64,000 nucleotides of DNA from Dermanyssus gallinae. Taxonomy: Eukaryota; Arthropoda; Arachnida; Mesostigmata; Dermanyssidae. Below the pieces are notes generated by a model. The model was not told where the DNA came from, made no database searches, and saw only the letters and a program-made list of their open reading frames with translations. Positions 24,760-35,309 of this stretch are shown in pieces. The stretch lies in NCBI GenBank assembly GCA_003439945.1, contig QVRM01003988.1, forward strand, positions 45,001-109,000. The letters are read 5' to 3'. The position numbers and the translations under genes are program-made. The first letter of the stretch is position 1. Every line of letters begins with the position of its first letter.

Positions 24760-26181
24760 TTAAGGACTAACTGGAAAATGCGGTACGCACACGCGGACAC
24801 CACCGCATGATGTCGTGCAGTAACGGTTGTTCTTCTCCTTGGCGCGCAGGACATTTTCCATAATGCAAGCAATGCTGGTCCAGTCGTCGCGTGACTTAAT
24901 CATAAGCTGTATGATCGTTCTAAGGGTGCCGTCGTCAGCCCTAGGTAGACCCGCATGCTGAGTGGCCCATTCCGGGCACCACAAAATTGTATGTTCAGGC
25001 GTATCCTCTGATTCGCTTTGGCAGTACTTGCATAATGGAGATGTGGTTTTCCCAATTCTGAACAAGTATGATTGGAAATCACCGTGTCCCGTAACGACCT
25101 GAGTGATGTAGAACGTCAACTCGCCACCTGGCCGGTACATCCAGGCCCTGATATCCGGGATCAGAGTCCTTACCCGGTGCCCGGGCGCTCCGTCCTGAAT
25201 GGAATCCCATTCGACCTGCCAAATGTCAAGGGTGATATTTCTTTCTTCCGCCTCTTCCTTTTCCGGGTCTTCCCACAAGCGGCGTCGTTCATTTGCTTTC
25301 AGGTCCCAGGGGACTGTGCTAGCTAGAACAAGGACGGCTGCTGTGCTGACGGTTCTATAGGCCATTGTGATACGCAGAGCAGCCACTCTTTGGGCTTTGC
25401 GTAGCGTTGCCCTATTGTTGGCTGTAGACAGTGTGGTTGACGGCCACACCGGAGCTGCAAATAAAACTATGGACTCAGCTACCGACATAATAAGGCGTCT
25501 TCTTGACTCCCGTGGGCCATAGTTGTTTGGCATCAGCCGGGCTATCTTGTGTGAGACCTTAGTAGCCTTTTCTGCTACAAGGCGTATGTGGGGTATGCCC
25601 CGTAGTCCCTTGTCTAGGTGCATTTCAAGATAGCGGGCGGTGTTTACAAATTTGATCTCCTGGTTGTCTAGGATTAGCTTCAAGGAGGTGCACTTCCTTG
25701 GCCCGATTAGCAGGATGCCCTCGCTTTTATTCGGCGCCAGTGTAAGGCCAACCCCCTTCATCCAGCCAGCGATCTCAGCCAGGGCGTCATTGGCTCTCAG
25801 TTCTATTTGCTGGGGTGAGCGGGCCTGTACCACCACTGCGAGGTCGTCCGCATATGCCAGCAGTTCAGTGCCTTCTGGAAGGTCGTCTAAACGTAAGACG
25901 TCATCGTACGCCAGGTTCCATAGAACGGGTCCTAGGATCGAGCCCTGGGGAACCCCGGCCGTCATGTCGAACTCGAAACCCTCACTGACTATGCGCCTCT
26001 CGCTCAGGTAGGACGAGAGTGCTCGGCACAGGTAGGGCGGGACTCCCTTCTTGAGTAGTGTGTCCACGATTACCTTCGAGGGCAGGCTGTTGAATGCGTT
26101 TTTAACGTCCAGCAAAACAACGCTACCAGGCTTAGGAAGTATCCTAGGTAACATAGCTCTAACATAGAGCGTCTCCCACAC
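24760..26181 (-). CDS. R1-clade retrotransposon ORF2, 5'-truncated, 473 codons open
   Basis: This encodes the RT palm, thumb and C-terminal zinc region of an R1-clade non-LTR retrotransposon. Motif A is VVLLDVKNAFNSLP (Asp at residue 25). GVPQGSILGP is at 76-85 and the catalytic YADD at 110-113, with LAPNKSEG beyond. A C-terminal CX2CX9HX4C knuckle (Cys384, Cys387, His397, Cys402: CKYCQSESEDTPEH...CPEW) follows VTGHGDFQSYLFRIGK. No stop interrupts the frame. The endonuclease, ORF1 and first RT blocks are absent: an in-frame TAG lies about a dozen codons upstream, near 26,218, and no earlier RT sequence was seen. 'ARYLEMHLD' has Glu where Gly is usual. The start given is a GTG without initiation support; treat it as a truncated frame. 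It is not in rDNA, unlike classical R1. Confidence 0.9.
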   Translation of the reverse strand: MWETLYVRAMLPRILPKPGSVVLLDVKNAFNSLPSKVIVDTLLKKGVPPYLCRALSSYLSERRIVSEGFEFDMTAGVPQGSILGPVLWNLAYDDVLRLDDLPEGTELLAYADDLAVVVQARSPQQIELRANDALAEIAGWMKGVGLTLAPNKSEGILLIGPRKCTSLKLILDNQEIKFVNTARYLEMHLDKGLRGIPHIRLVAEKATKVSHKIARLMPNNYGPRESRRRLIMSVAESIVLFAAPVWPSTTLSTANNRATLRKAQRVAALRITMAYRTVSTAAVLVLASTVPWDLKANERRRLWEDPEKEEAEERNITLDIWQVEWDSIQDGAPGHRVRTLIPDIRAWMYRPGGELTFYITQVVTGHGDFQSYLFRIGKTTSPLCKYCQSESEDTPEHTILWCPEWATQHAGLPRADDGTLRTIIQLMIKSRDDWTSIACIMENVLRAKEKNNRYCTTSCGGVRVCVPHFPVSP

Positions 26182-26378
26182 ATCAAGACAGAGCCAGCTA
26201 CTTTCCTACAGCAGCAGGAGCTCCTGAGAATCGAGGGGGTTGAAGACATTATAGCTTCAACACGTCCACTCTATGCACGGATAATCCCTTACGTTTATGC
26301 CCACGTTGGAATTTCAATACGCAACAAAAAAACACGAAAATAAAATGGCAAAGGTGTTTGTTACACTTGTATCCGTAA
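26182..26378. other. Junction between two opposed LINEs
   Basis: About 200 bases separate the truncated 5' side of the minus-strand R1-like ORF from the plus-strand CR1-like fragment. A plus-strand frame of about 50 codons (FLQQQELLRIEGVEDIIAST) is open here to a TAA near 26,341. I do not recognise it. It may belong to the interrupted element or the pre-insertion site. Confidence 0.4.
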
Positions 26379-27011
26379 ATGCTAAGCATAAGCAAGTTCA
26401 ACAATTTATATAAAATCAAGAAAACGCCAGATACTACTCAGTATATGCTAAACGGCCAACCCATTCCTGAAGTCTCACGCTACAAAGACTTCGGGGTAAT
26501 CTTCGACCGCCAAATGAAGTGTAGACCTCACATGGCTGAGGTTTTCAAGGCCGCGTCTCGAATATGTAATCTCATAATGCGGTCTTTCATTATAAAAGAT
26601 CATAATGTGTACCTAAAGCTGTATCAAACCTTAGTGGTACCAAAGTGGACTTTTTGCTGTCATGTATGGATGCCATTCTATAAAAGAGATGTTGACTTTT
26701 TGCAGAGCGTGCAGGATAAGTTTGTGAAACGAGTTGCTTGTCGGTGTTGTGTACCTATTATTGTAGTATTGCCTAGTGTTAGTGAATACCAGTCCCATGC
26801 CGATTACCGCATGTTTAAACAACTAGCGCGTCAGACACTTATTACTAGGTGTTTTGTTCTAAGACCAAATAATCTCCGTACCGGCGTTTCCATCCACCCC
26901 CCAGAGATTGCTCGGGTGGGCCTTGTGTACAATTCATTTGCCTGGAGGATTGCACGTCGTTCACAGATTCGAAACGACTTTGCTTCTATTGTAATACCCC
27001 TTTTTCAATAA
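26379..27011 (+). CDS. CR1/Jockey-like LINE ORF2 C-terminal fragment
   Basis: This 210-codon frame covers the region after the RT catalytic core. YMLNGQPIPEVSRYKDFGVI is the RT block before the thumb, then LKLYQTLVVPKWTFCCHVW and DVDFLQSVQDKFVKRV follow, the usual order in CR1/Jockey-like elements. The last hundred residues (LPSVSEYQ...RMFKQL, RPNNLRTGVSIHPPE, ending VIPLFQ) align along their length with the minus-strand fragment at 60,704-61,009, so both copies belong to one family. The stop is followed by AATAAAGGTGATATGAT and (TA)n, the element's 3' end. The core YADD region is missing here, so it is a 5'-truncated copy. The ATG used is only an in-frame Met. Confidence 0.8.
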   Translation: MLSISKFNNLYKIKKTPDTTQYMLNGQPIPEVSRYKDFGVIFDRQMKCRPHMAEVFKAASRICNLIMRSFIIKDHNVYLKLYQTLVVPKWTFCCHVWMPFYKRDVDFLQSVQDKFVKRVACRCCVPIIVVLPSVSEYQSHADYRMFKQLARQTLITRCFVLRPNNLRTGVSIHPPEIARVGLVYNSFAWRIARRSQIRNDFASIVIPLFQ

Positions 27012-27019
27012 AGGTGATA

Positions 27020-27051
<32 letters not shown>
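27020..27051. repeat. (TA)n tail after LINE 3' end
   Basis: TA run of about 16 units starting within ten bases of the LINE stop codon. Confidence 0.95.
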
Positions 27052-27055
<4 letters not shown>

Positions 27056-28533
27056 TTAGTTACACATACATACTAGTTTGACGTTCGTTCTATAAAGCAA
27101 ATAAATGTAATTCACATGTAAATATAAACACAGGTCGATCTTCAGAAATGCCGCTACGCAACGTGCAAAACGAATTGCCTCCATCCATACCTCAGGATAG
27201 TAGACTCCCCTTTAATCTGTTTGAAAATAAAGTTTGACATTGAAAATGAGTTACGACTTTCAAAATGGTTTAAGGTTTTATTTTTGATAATGCATTTTAC
27301 CACGGAATCGGTGAACATAATTTTTTTTAATTAAAAACATATGTGGATACACACCGAGATTCGTTCTAGACATTGGAAGTTTAACGAAGCAGATGTAAAA
27401 TATTGCTGCTCTAACAGTAAACTGTTGCCGGCAGATTCTGTTGACGATAAACTTAACAGAGTAGCCAGTCTAAATAGGTATATTACATGTTTGAACTGCT
27501 GTCACCGTATCTCCCTTCCCACTTTAAAACCTAACAAAATACGTATAGAATGAAGAACAATTTGCGAGCGTATAACAAAAATTTCCTCCGTTAGACTTCG
27601 TTGACGCTGGCTTTATTGTTATCATTCAGTTTATTCACCCTGCCATTGGTAGTTACAAGTGACCTATATATCTTAGATTTAATTTTTCAAACTAAGCAGG
27701 TTGTTCACATGTTTCTGTAGTGATTGTGCGTCGATTGACGGGTGTTGCGCCAAGTGGTTGCGGTTGATATAACATTGAACACCAATTTTGTACACACATT
27801 CGTGGATTCCATAACACACTCTTTTCAGACACATAAAATGGCGATAATCGTGTCAAGGTTTTTACACAACAGCGTTCAATTTATTTGTAGAGTCATGTTT
27901 TATTTTTACATTTGTGTAAATCCTTTCCAAATACGTTTGCAAACGGGTTCGTACAAAATGCCTTTGCCGCTATACAGAAAGCTATGAAGCTTTTTATCAA
28001 CTACAACACGATTGAAGTAGGGTGTTGATGGTCCTCCGGTGATAGCAGCCGTTAAAATATTGTAAATATAAGTGTTGATATTTTATAGCCAGTTTAGCGC
28101 TTGCGCCCGCCAGGTGACGCTGAAATAGTCTGGACGGTCACCTAGAATTAAAAGCATTTTTAAGGAGGTTGTTTTTAATTTTAGATCATTTCCCTTCCCC
28201 TGCCGGTTGGGATTCATCGCCGTGAGGCATACCTTAATTGTTGGCGGTACCTACTGACAGAAACCCCGTCGGAAAACACAGCTTTGCAGCAACATTAGCA
28301 TTTTCATCATTTATTTGTCGCACCATATGCATGTTTATTACAATGATTGACATTTTGTGCACGTGCGTATGCAAGTGTCGGTTTTTCGCTCGTAATTATT
28401 AGCATGATTCTCCCACATGTTGCATTTATGTGTATAATCCAAATAAAATGTAATGACTAGATGTTGTGTAGTCAGCTATAGGCTGACAGAGTCAGTCAAA
28501 TAAACGTGCACTAGTAGTAGAAGTAGTAGTAGT
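27052..28533. other. Unassigned AT-rich sequence
   Basis: Frames of 70-81 codons (27,341-27,553; 27,742-27,987) have no recognised motif. (AGT)n runs at 28,511-28,533 abut the SINE that follows. Confidence 0.5.
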
Positions 28534-28713
28534 GTCGAGCCCGGTGGCCTGCTGGTGCATTCCGCCTGACTGAAGACACATAGGTGCGCGGGTTCGAGCC
28601 CCACCGTTGCCCCACATTTGCATTTATGGGGGTCCGTCTATGAAGTACAGCGAAAAGCAGTCCTGTGAACGTTAAATCTTGGCTGAGGTTTAGATCGAAA
28701 AGTATTAAAGTAT
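28534..28713 (+). mobile_element. SINE family A copy
   Basis: Begins GTCGAGCCCGGTGGCCTG with a degraded A-box, then GACACATAGGTGCGCGGG and a B-box GGTTCGAGCCCC at about 28,591-28,602. The body matches the other copies: TTTATGGGGGTCCGTCTA, TGAAGTACAGCGAAAAGCAG, GAACGTTAAATCTTGGCTGA. Its head lacks the CGCCTCGCAACC segment of the other copies. AGTAGTAGT flanks both sides (ending 28,533 and at 28,714-28,722); this may be a target-site duplication but is weak because the site is a microsatellite. Confidence 0.85.
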
Positions 28714-28931
28714 AGTAGTAGTAACAGTCGTTAAATGTTTTTCTTCTCTTTTTTTTTGTGGGTATGCCGGAAGCAGAGCTATGCGTTGGATCTAAGCCCT
28801 GATTGGACGTTCAGCCCACTTTTAGCGTGCTGGCACGCAGTAAGTTCCGATGACGGAGAATGCTCTTGTATGTATCTGTACCAGTTGTTACTAGAAACAA
28901 CAAGATAACGCCGATTTCCCTACCGCTCCGG

Positions 28932-28965
28932 TATAAATAGATGCTATTCGCGCCTCACGCTCGTT
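28932..28965 (+). promoter_or_regulatory. Candidate TATA-type core promoter
   Basis: GGTATAAATAG gives a TATA box at 28,932-28,940. A plausible initiator lies about 25-30 bases on (GCCTCACGCTCGTTC, 28,951-28,965). GC-rich island sequence with CTCCTCCTCC follows. The spacing is right for a Pol II promoter, but no downstream coding exon was found. Confidence 0.4.
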
Positions 28966-28974
28966 CAAAATACC

Positions 28975-29223
28975 TTAGCCGCCGACTCGACATCGATCTC
29001 CTCCTCCTCTGAAAGGCTACTTGCTACGAGCTCTTGGAAACGGCCGCCGGAGGCATCCTCAAGATCATCCGTGGGGGGGGGGAACTCATTCTTGAGGTCC
29101 TTTCCTCAAACTAATACCATCATCCTAGCTATGATTTGTTTGTCGTGTTATTGTTGTTTTTGTTGCTGTTGTTGTCTCTGTTGTTGTAATTATTGTTGTT
29201 GTTGTCCCTAATAATATTGCTGC

Positions 29224-29263
<40 letters not shown>

Positions 29264-30330
29264 GGTGGTGGTGTCATCAATGTTGTTGTTGTTGTTGTTG
29301 TTATTGTTGTTGTTGCTGCTGCTATTATTGCTATTGTTATTGTGGCGTTTGTTGTTAATAGCACGATTTTTGTTGTTGCCGCCGTCGTTGTGCCGCCGCA
29401 GATCATTCTCGACCTTTCCCGTCGCATCAGAGCCATCCTAACAGTTAGCTATCTAGCTAGTAGCGGTATGCCGAACGACGGTTCGTTCGACGGACGGACG
29501 AACCGACGGCCTGCTCGACACTTGGTTAGTTCGTAGTCGTCGTCGTCGTCGCTGCCGGAGTCTGCTTACGAACGCTGGTGCGTATTGCTTCCTGGAATTT
29601 GGCTCCAAGGTTTATTCGTCGATGTTGCTTTAGATGCGGTCTGCAACCGCTGCAGCCGCCGCCACGGCGGTTTGACGGGCGCTGCCGAAGTTTTTGATGT
29701 TTGATGCTGTTGTTGTTGTGGTTGCTGCTGCTGTCGTTGTTGTTGCTGTTGTTGTTGTTGTTGTTGCTATTGTGGTTGTTGTTGCTGTTGTTGTTGCCGT
29801 CATCGCTGCTGCTGTAGCCGCCACCACCACCACCGCCGCAAGCAGAGCCACTATCTACATATTGGTCGCCAATGTCACGAATGTCGTCTGCGTTACTGCG
29901 TCGCAGTCCTTGTCCACAGGCCGCCGAATAGGCCCACGTCCTTTAGGCGCCTGAGTGGCCTGACGACGACGACGACACCCGAAGTGGCGGAAATTACCCC
30001 CCCCTCCTGCCGGGGTACCCCCGTCGTTGCCGCTGCTGCTGCTGCTGCTGCTGCCGGGAGAACTGGCTATCAGACTTTTGCGGGGGGGGGGGGCGATGAG
30101 TTCTGCCCCGTGAACGCCTGCGCCTCGTTGCCCCCCGCGCGGGTTTCGATGACCTCCGTGTGCGATTCTGTTCGCGAGAGGCCATATTCCCAGGATCATC
30201 ATAGGGTGGTAGCTGCTGGCTAGTTATTCTTAGTGTTGTTGTTTTTAGTGTTGTTGTTGGCGCTGTTGTTGTTGTCGTTGTCGTCGTCGCTGTTGTTGTT
30301 GTTCATTGATAGTGTGGTCGCCAGTAGCAG
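28975..30330. repeat. GC-rich, trinucleotide-rich island
   Basis: G9 at 29,074-29,082; (GTT)n 29,147-29,345 with GCT/ATT variants; CGACGG units 29,476-29,510; GTC units 29,535-29,550; (GTT)n 29,706-29,800; CCACCACC 29,820-29,838; GACGAC 29,962-29,977; CTG units 30,033-30,052; G11 at 30,081-30,091; GTT again 30,236-30,302. CpG is frequent in 29,560-30,180. Frames are low-complexity. It lies directly downstream of the TATA candidate, so it could be a 5' UTR. Confidence 0.7.
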
Positions 30331-30501
30331 CGCCTAATCAGGTAAAGAATGAGAGAAAGAAGGATGGGGTGCGGCTACCACCAAAGAGTACCACGATTCG
30401 ACGCACTAAAAATGTCGCCTGACCTGTACACAAATAGACGCACGTACACGAATGTATACATAGCACCACTGCCGCTAGCGTATAGCTACGAATTGATACC
30501 T

Positions 30502-30550
<49 letters not shown>

Positions 30551-30720
30551 ACAAGTTGACTGCCTAGCAAACGTAGACAATTGCCGTCCTGAATGCTATG
30601 GTGCCCGCATCAAAACAAATCGTATAAACAACAGGGTAACGTTTTTTCTTTTGTCTCTCCTTTTTTTGTATACAAATACAAGTCTATATATGCATATGCA
30701 AAGAAGTCTTGTTATATATA

Positions 30721-30751
<31 letters not shown>

Positions 30752-30756
30752 GCATA

Positions 30757-30799
<43 letters not shown>

Positions 30800-30959
30800 T
30801 TATCTTTTAAATAAAAATATTTACAGCGCACGGAAAAAGCTATTGTTTATGATGGTCGCAACGTGCAAAAATCTGCGTTTAACAGAACATTGAAAAATCG
30901 ACTAGCCCGAGTGCATCGAGTGCAGCTGGAGTAAAAGCTGTTTAAAACTCTGCCTATAA
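30331..30959. repeat. Two long (TA)n tracts in AT-rich sequence
   Basis: (TA)n at 30,505-30,547 and 30,714-30,795, the second interrupted by TTTA and TGCA variants. No gene between them. Confidence 0.9.
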
Positions 30960-32154
30960 TATGATGATGTTGATTATATTGATGGTAGTGGTGATGATGA
31001 TGATGATGACGGCGATGACGATGATTAGCACGGCCGATTCATCAGTTCGAGCTCGAAGCTCGAGACGCGACGGTGAGCTCTCCATCGTGAGAAGAACGCG
31101 CGAATTCGCGACACGGATTCGCCCATTGGACAATCGCTCACGTCTAGTCCAATCAATAGCCAATGTGGCTGACGACTGACGACTGCCCATCCAATGGACA
31201 AGGACGATGAACACTGGTTGTCGTAGTAAGCTTCAGTTCAGCCGCCACTCGGTCAGTCAGCCATCCAGGTAGGTTTGTCGGTCGGTGGGTCGCTGAGGCG
31301 ATACGTTCGGTAGGCGACACTCGAGGCGTAAAGTAAATTACGTTCATCGAGAGAGAGAGAGAGAGAGAGAGGGAGAGAAAGATAGTAATAGACAGAGACG
31401 CGGGAGAGGGGGGCGGGGGTGGGGGTGTGTGTGGGGGGGACGAGGAAGAGAGACATAAAGCAGCAAACAAAACAAAGAGCAAGCCAACTCACATCGACAC
31501 ACACACACGTCTGGCCCCCGTTGTCGTTGTTGTTGTTGTTGTTGTTGTTGTTGCTGTTGCTGTTGTTGGTGCTGTTGTTGTGGTTGTTGTTGTTGTCCGT
31601 CAACATTTTCGTCGTATGCTGTTTTTTAGCGCCGCGCGCGCGCGCACGGCGAGAAGGGAGTAGTAGTTTGGGCGGGAAAGCCTTTGTTTCTTCTCCCGCC
31701 GCCGCTGCTGCTGCTGCTGCGGGCCGCCGCGTCGTTGCCGCCGCCAACGAGTACGGCGGCGACGACGACGTCTAACCAACCATGGGAACATTCCATAGGA
31801 TGACAAGGCCGCCGCCGACGACGACGACGACGACGAGAACAAAGAAGGAGATCATAGTCGAGTAAAGTGAGAGACAATAACATCACCGAAAGCATCCAGA
31901 CAGAGATAGAACGCGGACGCGCGCGCGCGCAGAAAAAAATAACATAGGACAAACAAGTAGGCTAGTTGGTAGCTAGAGAAACAAGAGAGAGAGAGAGAGA
32001 TGAGGGGAGAGAGAGGATGAGAGGAAGATAGGCAGCGAGGAGGAAGGAGAGGGGGGGTGGACAACATACGAAAACAATCGCAAACCGAGTGCAGAAAAGT
32101 AAAGGAGTGAGGTGGAAATCAAAAAAGGAAGAAAAATGTGGGAGTAAAAGGTAG

Positions 32155-32189
<35 letters not shown>

Positions 32190-33090
32190 TAAAGAGTAAG
32201 AAAGAGAGAGAGAGAGGGGGGCGAGGAGACTAAAGATCACTGCTGAGGACTGACTGACGACTAGTCGTCACGTGATGCCATAAATTTAAGGCGCCAATTT
32301 CGGAGTGGACACCGAACCGACTGAACGGCAAACAGAGAGAGAGAGAGAGAGAGACAGAAAGAGGGAATGTAAGTAAGAGAGAGAGAGACGAAGAGAGAGA
32401 GAGAAAAGGCGCTTGTTTGTGGGTCGAGTTCCCAATACGGATGACGACGACGACGACGGCTGCGGGCGTAAGCATTAGCCGTGGTGGCGGCGGCGGCAGC
32501 GGCGGCGACGATGATGCCACGTTGGTACTGGGGCGGCGGCCGCCATTGAGAAGCTGACGAAAAGAAATGCAAGAGGTCGAAAATGTTGGCGTCGACGATG
32601 CTGCTCATGGTCGTCGTCGTTGTCGTCGTCGTCGGTATCCCAAGGTGACCTCTACTCCCTCCTACCTGCTACCTACTCCCACTGTTCCGCAGCTAGATAG
32701 ATAGAAGAAGATCGGCGCTGTTGGCGCGAATAAACTGGACTGAACTGAACGAATCGACTTCGTTAAAGTCAGCCGACAACAACGACGCCGACGACGACGA
32801 CAAGGCGAGAAGGCGTCGAGACGAATTTTCCGCTTCCGCTGGCGACGACTACCAATTGGCTCTCTCCCTTAGCTCTCTCTTTCGCTGCTTCTCTCTATCG
32901 CGTTCTCTTGTTCGTCTCTTTCCCGGTAAACCCCCGCGCAACGCCGCCTCTCGAAGACTACTCTCGAAGAGGCTGCGTTTCGGCCCAATCGAGGTTACGC
33001 CGCCCCGCCCGTTAGGTATTGTCTGTCTGGCTGCCTGCCTGTATATCTGTCTGTCTTTTTTACCTACTACCTGTCAGCAACCGAACAACA
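30960..33090. repeat. Large island rich in GA, ACG and GTT repeats
   Basis: GAT units 30,993-31,020; (GA)n 31,349-31,372; G-rich run 31,406-31,440; (GTT)n 31,520-31,600; (CG)n 31,631-31,645; GCT/GCC units 31,695-31,745; CGACGA 31,757-31,770 and 31,815-31,836; GA-rich DNA 31,983-32,060; (TA)n(GA)n 32,153-32,188; GA-rich DNA 32,330-32,405; GGCGGC 32,484-32,505; GTC units 32,609-32,632. GA runs can bind GAGA-type factors in arthropod promoters, but that is an inference. The 301-codon frame at 32,721-33,626 runs through a SINE and a MITE and is not a gene. Confidence 0.7.
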
Positions 33091-33216
33091 CGCTTGAAAC
33101 AATGCGTCGTACTATTATTTATTCATGGGCAGAGAGAAGAAAAGCAACTAATACCGAACCATCAAGCAGACATGTGCAGATTGATCTCTATCTCTCCACC
33201 CCCCATCTATCTATGA

Positions 33217-33241
33217 ATATATATATATATATATATATATA
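33217..33241. repeat. (TA)n microsatellite
   Basis: TA run immediately before the SINE. Confidence 0.95.
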
Positions 33242-33425
33242 CCAAGCAAGGTGGCTTAGTGGCAAAACCTTTGCCTTGCATTCGAGAGGCCTAATTTCGA
33301 GACCCACACCGGCCACCCTTAAATTGATTTTCATGATCTCCAATTTAGGCAAGGTAAATGCCGGAGCGGATATCAGCCGTGGCGTGAAATCCGTACACAG
33401 CCATAAGCCTTACAAAACAAAAAAA
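33242..33425 (+). mobile_element. tRNA-derived SINE, family D (Ala-like head)
   Basis: AAGGTGGCTTAGTGGCAAAA carries a good A-box, CCTTTGCCTTGCATTCGAG resembles an alanine-type anticodon arm (TGC), and TTTCGAGACCC is a slightly degraded B-box at about 33,296-33,306. A unique tail (GCCGTGGCGTGAAATCCGTA) ends in an A-rich run at 33,413-33,427. The order head, body, A-rich tail is that of a Pol III SINE. No second copy was seen here. Confidence 0.7.
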
Positions 33426-33440
33426 AATATATATATATAT

Positions 33441-33649
33441 AACAACTTAGACGTACTTTTTACTTTGGCGTACTCTTCAGCAAAGTCGCAAGTCGGAGCT
33501 TTCGAATCGGAGTGTGCGGCGTATCCATATGTGCGTAGATACTACCTTACGTTCGACATGCTACTATTAAGGCAGAGCTCCGATTCAAAAGCTCCGACTT
33601 GCAACTCTGCTGAAAGGTACGCCTAAGTAAAAAGTACGTTTCGGTTGTT
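33441..33649. mobile_element. Small MITE-like element with about 65-bp terminal inverted repeats
   Basis: The left arm 33,451-33,516 (ACGTACTTTTTACTTTGGCG ... CAAGTCGGAGCTTTCGAATC) matches the reverse complement of the right arm 33,572-33,640 with few mismatches. AACAAC at the left edge and GTTGTT at the right edge extend the symmetry to about 33,441-33,649. The centre of about 55 bases is unrelated and non-coding. No clear target-site duplication was found. The left side abuts (TA)n. Confidence 0.8.
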
Positions 33650-33762
33650 TCAAGCTAACCTCGTGTCGACGCATCTTCAAGCTTGAGCTTTCAACCGGAA
33701 CTATGTGTTCATGTATGTGTTTGGAGTCGTAGCTCGATACGGAACATAACTTTAAAAACGAA

Positions 33763-33764
<2 letters not shown>

Positions 33765-33829
<65 letters not shown>

Positions 33830-33862
33830 AATATTTACAATACGTTTGCACACTCGACAGAG

Positions 33863-33896
<34 letters not shown>
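33765..33896. repeat. Two (TA)n tracts
   Basis: TA runs at 33,765-33,826 and 33,863-33,896 separated by about 36 bases of unique sequence. Confidence 0.95.
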
Positions 33897-33899
<3 letters not shown>

Positions 33900-34149
33900 A
33901 GTCTATACACCTCTTAGACGTAGATGGACAAGCAAAACTAAAAAGCAAGGAAACATTGCTGTCTCTGCTGCAGTCGCTAATAAGCCGACGAGGTAGCCGA
34001 GAGTAGCTGAGAAAGACGAGTCGAATGAAAAGGGGAAGTCGATATCTGGCCTGACAGGGGCCAAGGGCACGATACGCACCAATGCTAGATAGATCTCTGT
34101 TGCGGCGAAAGACAGCGTTTGTCGTACGACCGACGATCGATGCTACAAC

Positions 34150-35274
34150 GTAGACTGATGACCGCTCCACTTGCCACTGCCGGTCGCAGTTGTTGTCGTT
34201 GTCGTTGTTGCTCATGCTACTGTTGTTGTTCATGTTGTTGTTGTTGTTGCTCATGTTGTCGTTGTTGTTGCTCATGCTACTGTTGTTGTTCATGTTATTG
34301 TTGTTGTTGTTGCTCATGTTGTCGTTGTTGTTGCTCATGCTACTGTTGTTGTTGCTCATGTTGTTGTCGTTGTTGTTGCTCGTGCTACTGTTGTTGTTGT
34401 TGCTCGTGCTACTGTTGTTGTTGTTGCTCATGTTGTTGTCGTTGTTGTTGCTCATGCTGCTACTGCTATTGTTGATGTTGTTGTTGTTGCTGTCGTTGTT
34501 GTTGTTGTTGCTTATGCTGCTACTGCTATTGTTGATGTTGTTGTTGCTGTCGTCGTTGTTGCTGTCGTTGTTGTTGTTGTTGTTGTTGTAGCTGCTGCTG
34601 CTGCTGCCGGCAGAGCAGCATGATCGTAGTGGTGGTGTGTGTGTATCAATGTGTTTATCTTCGTCGCCGTCGTTGTCGTCGTCGTCATCGTCATCTGTTA
34701 GCAACATTGTGGCTAGGGCTACTTTCGTTTACTTTTGTTGTTTGCTGTTGTTGTTGTTGTTGCTGTTGTTGTTAGGGGCTAGCTTCATGTGATTAGCTTC
34801 GACAGTGCGGTGGTGGTGGTGAGTAATTGTCTCGTCTCGTCGAGATGAGATGAGATGAGACGACGCACAGCGCGTACGCATCGCGTTGACTCTGACTCGC
34901 TTGGCACGACACGGCGACGATGAGGTCACCAGCAGCAGCAGCGAAGAGAAGACGAAGGCGAAGGGGCGAGGATCACGTGGACATCATGGACGATGGTGCT
35001 TATGCTGACGACGTTCTTGCTGATAACGATGACTTCAACTGATCCTTCGCCCAGTCTCGGTCTGTCCAAATGCCTGTATGTCTGTCTATCTATCTAACTG
35101 ACTCACTGTTCCACGACATCGATCCTCTTTCTCTCTGGCTGCTTTTGGTCAGTATTTAACCTTATATTATATATATAAAGAGAGAGAGAGAGGGGGGATG
35201 GGAAAGCTTGTATATATTGGTAAATGGACAGCATCCATAGCAGCGGCAACAATAACAACAACAGCAGCAATCTC

Positions 35275-35309
<35 letters not shown>

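Noticed and set aside
24900..26011. Shorter frames on both strands within the R1-like ORF
   Set aside because: They are shadows of the 473-codon RT frame.
32721..33626. 301-codon frame, among the longest in the window
   Set aside because: It runs through an island, a (TA)n tract, a SINE and both arms of a MITE, so it cannot be one protein-coding unit.
34190..34600. Possible CRISPR-like spaced repeat
   Set aside because: Units are GTT-triplet derived with no unique spacers, and the genome is eukaryotic.
33898..34707. 269-codon Asn/Ser/Met-rich frame on the minus strand
   Set aside because: It is a direct reading of the GTT-based minisatellite. The plus strand is equally open as Val-, Leu- and Cys-rich frames.
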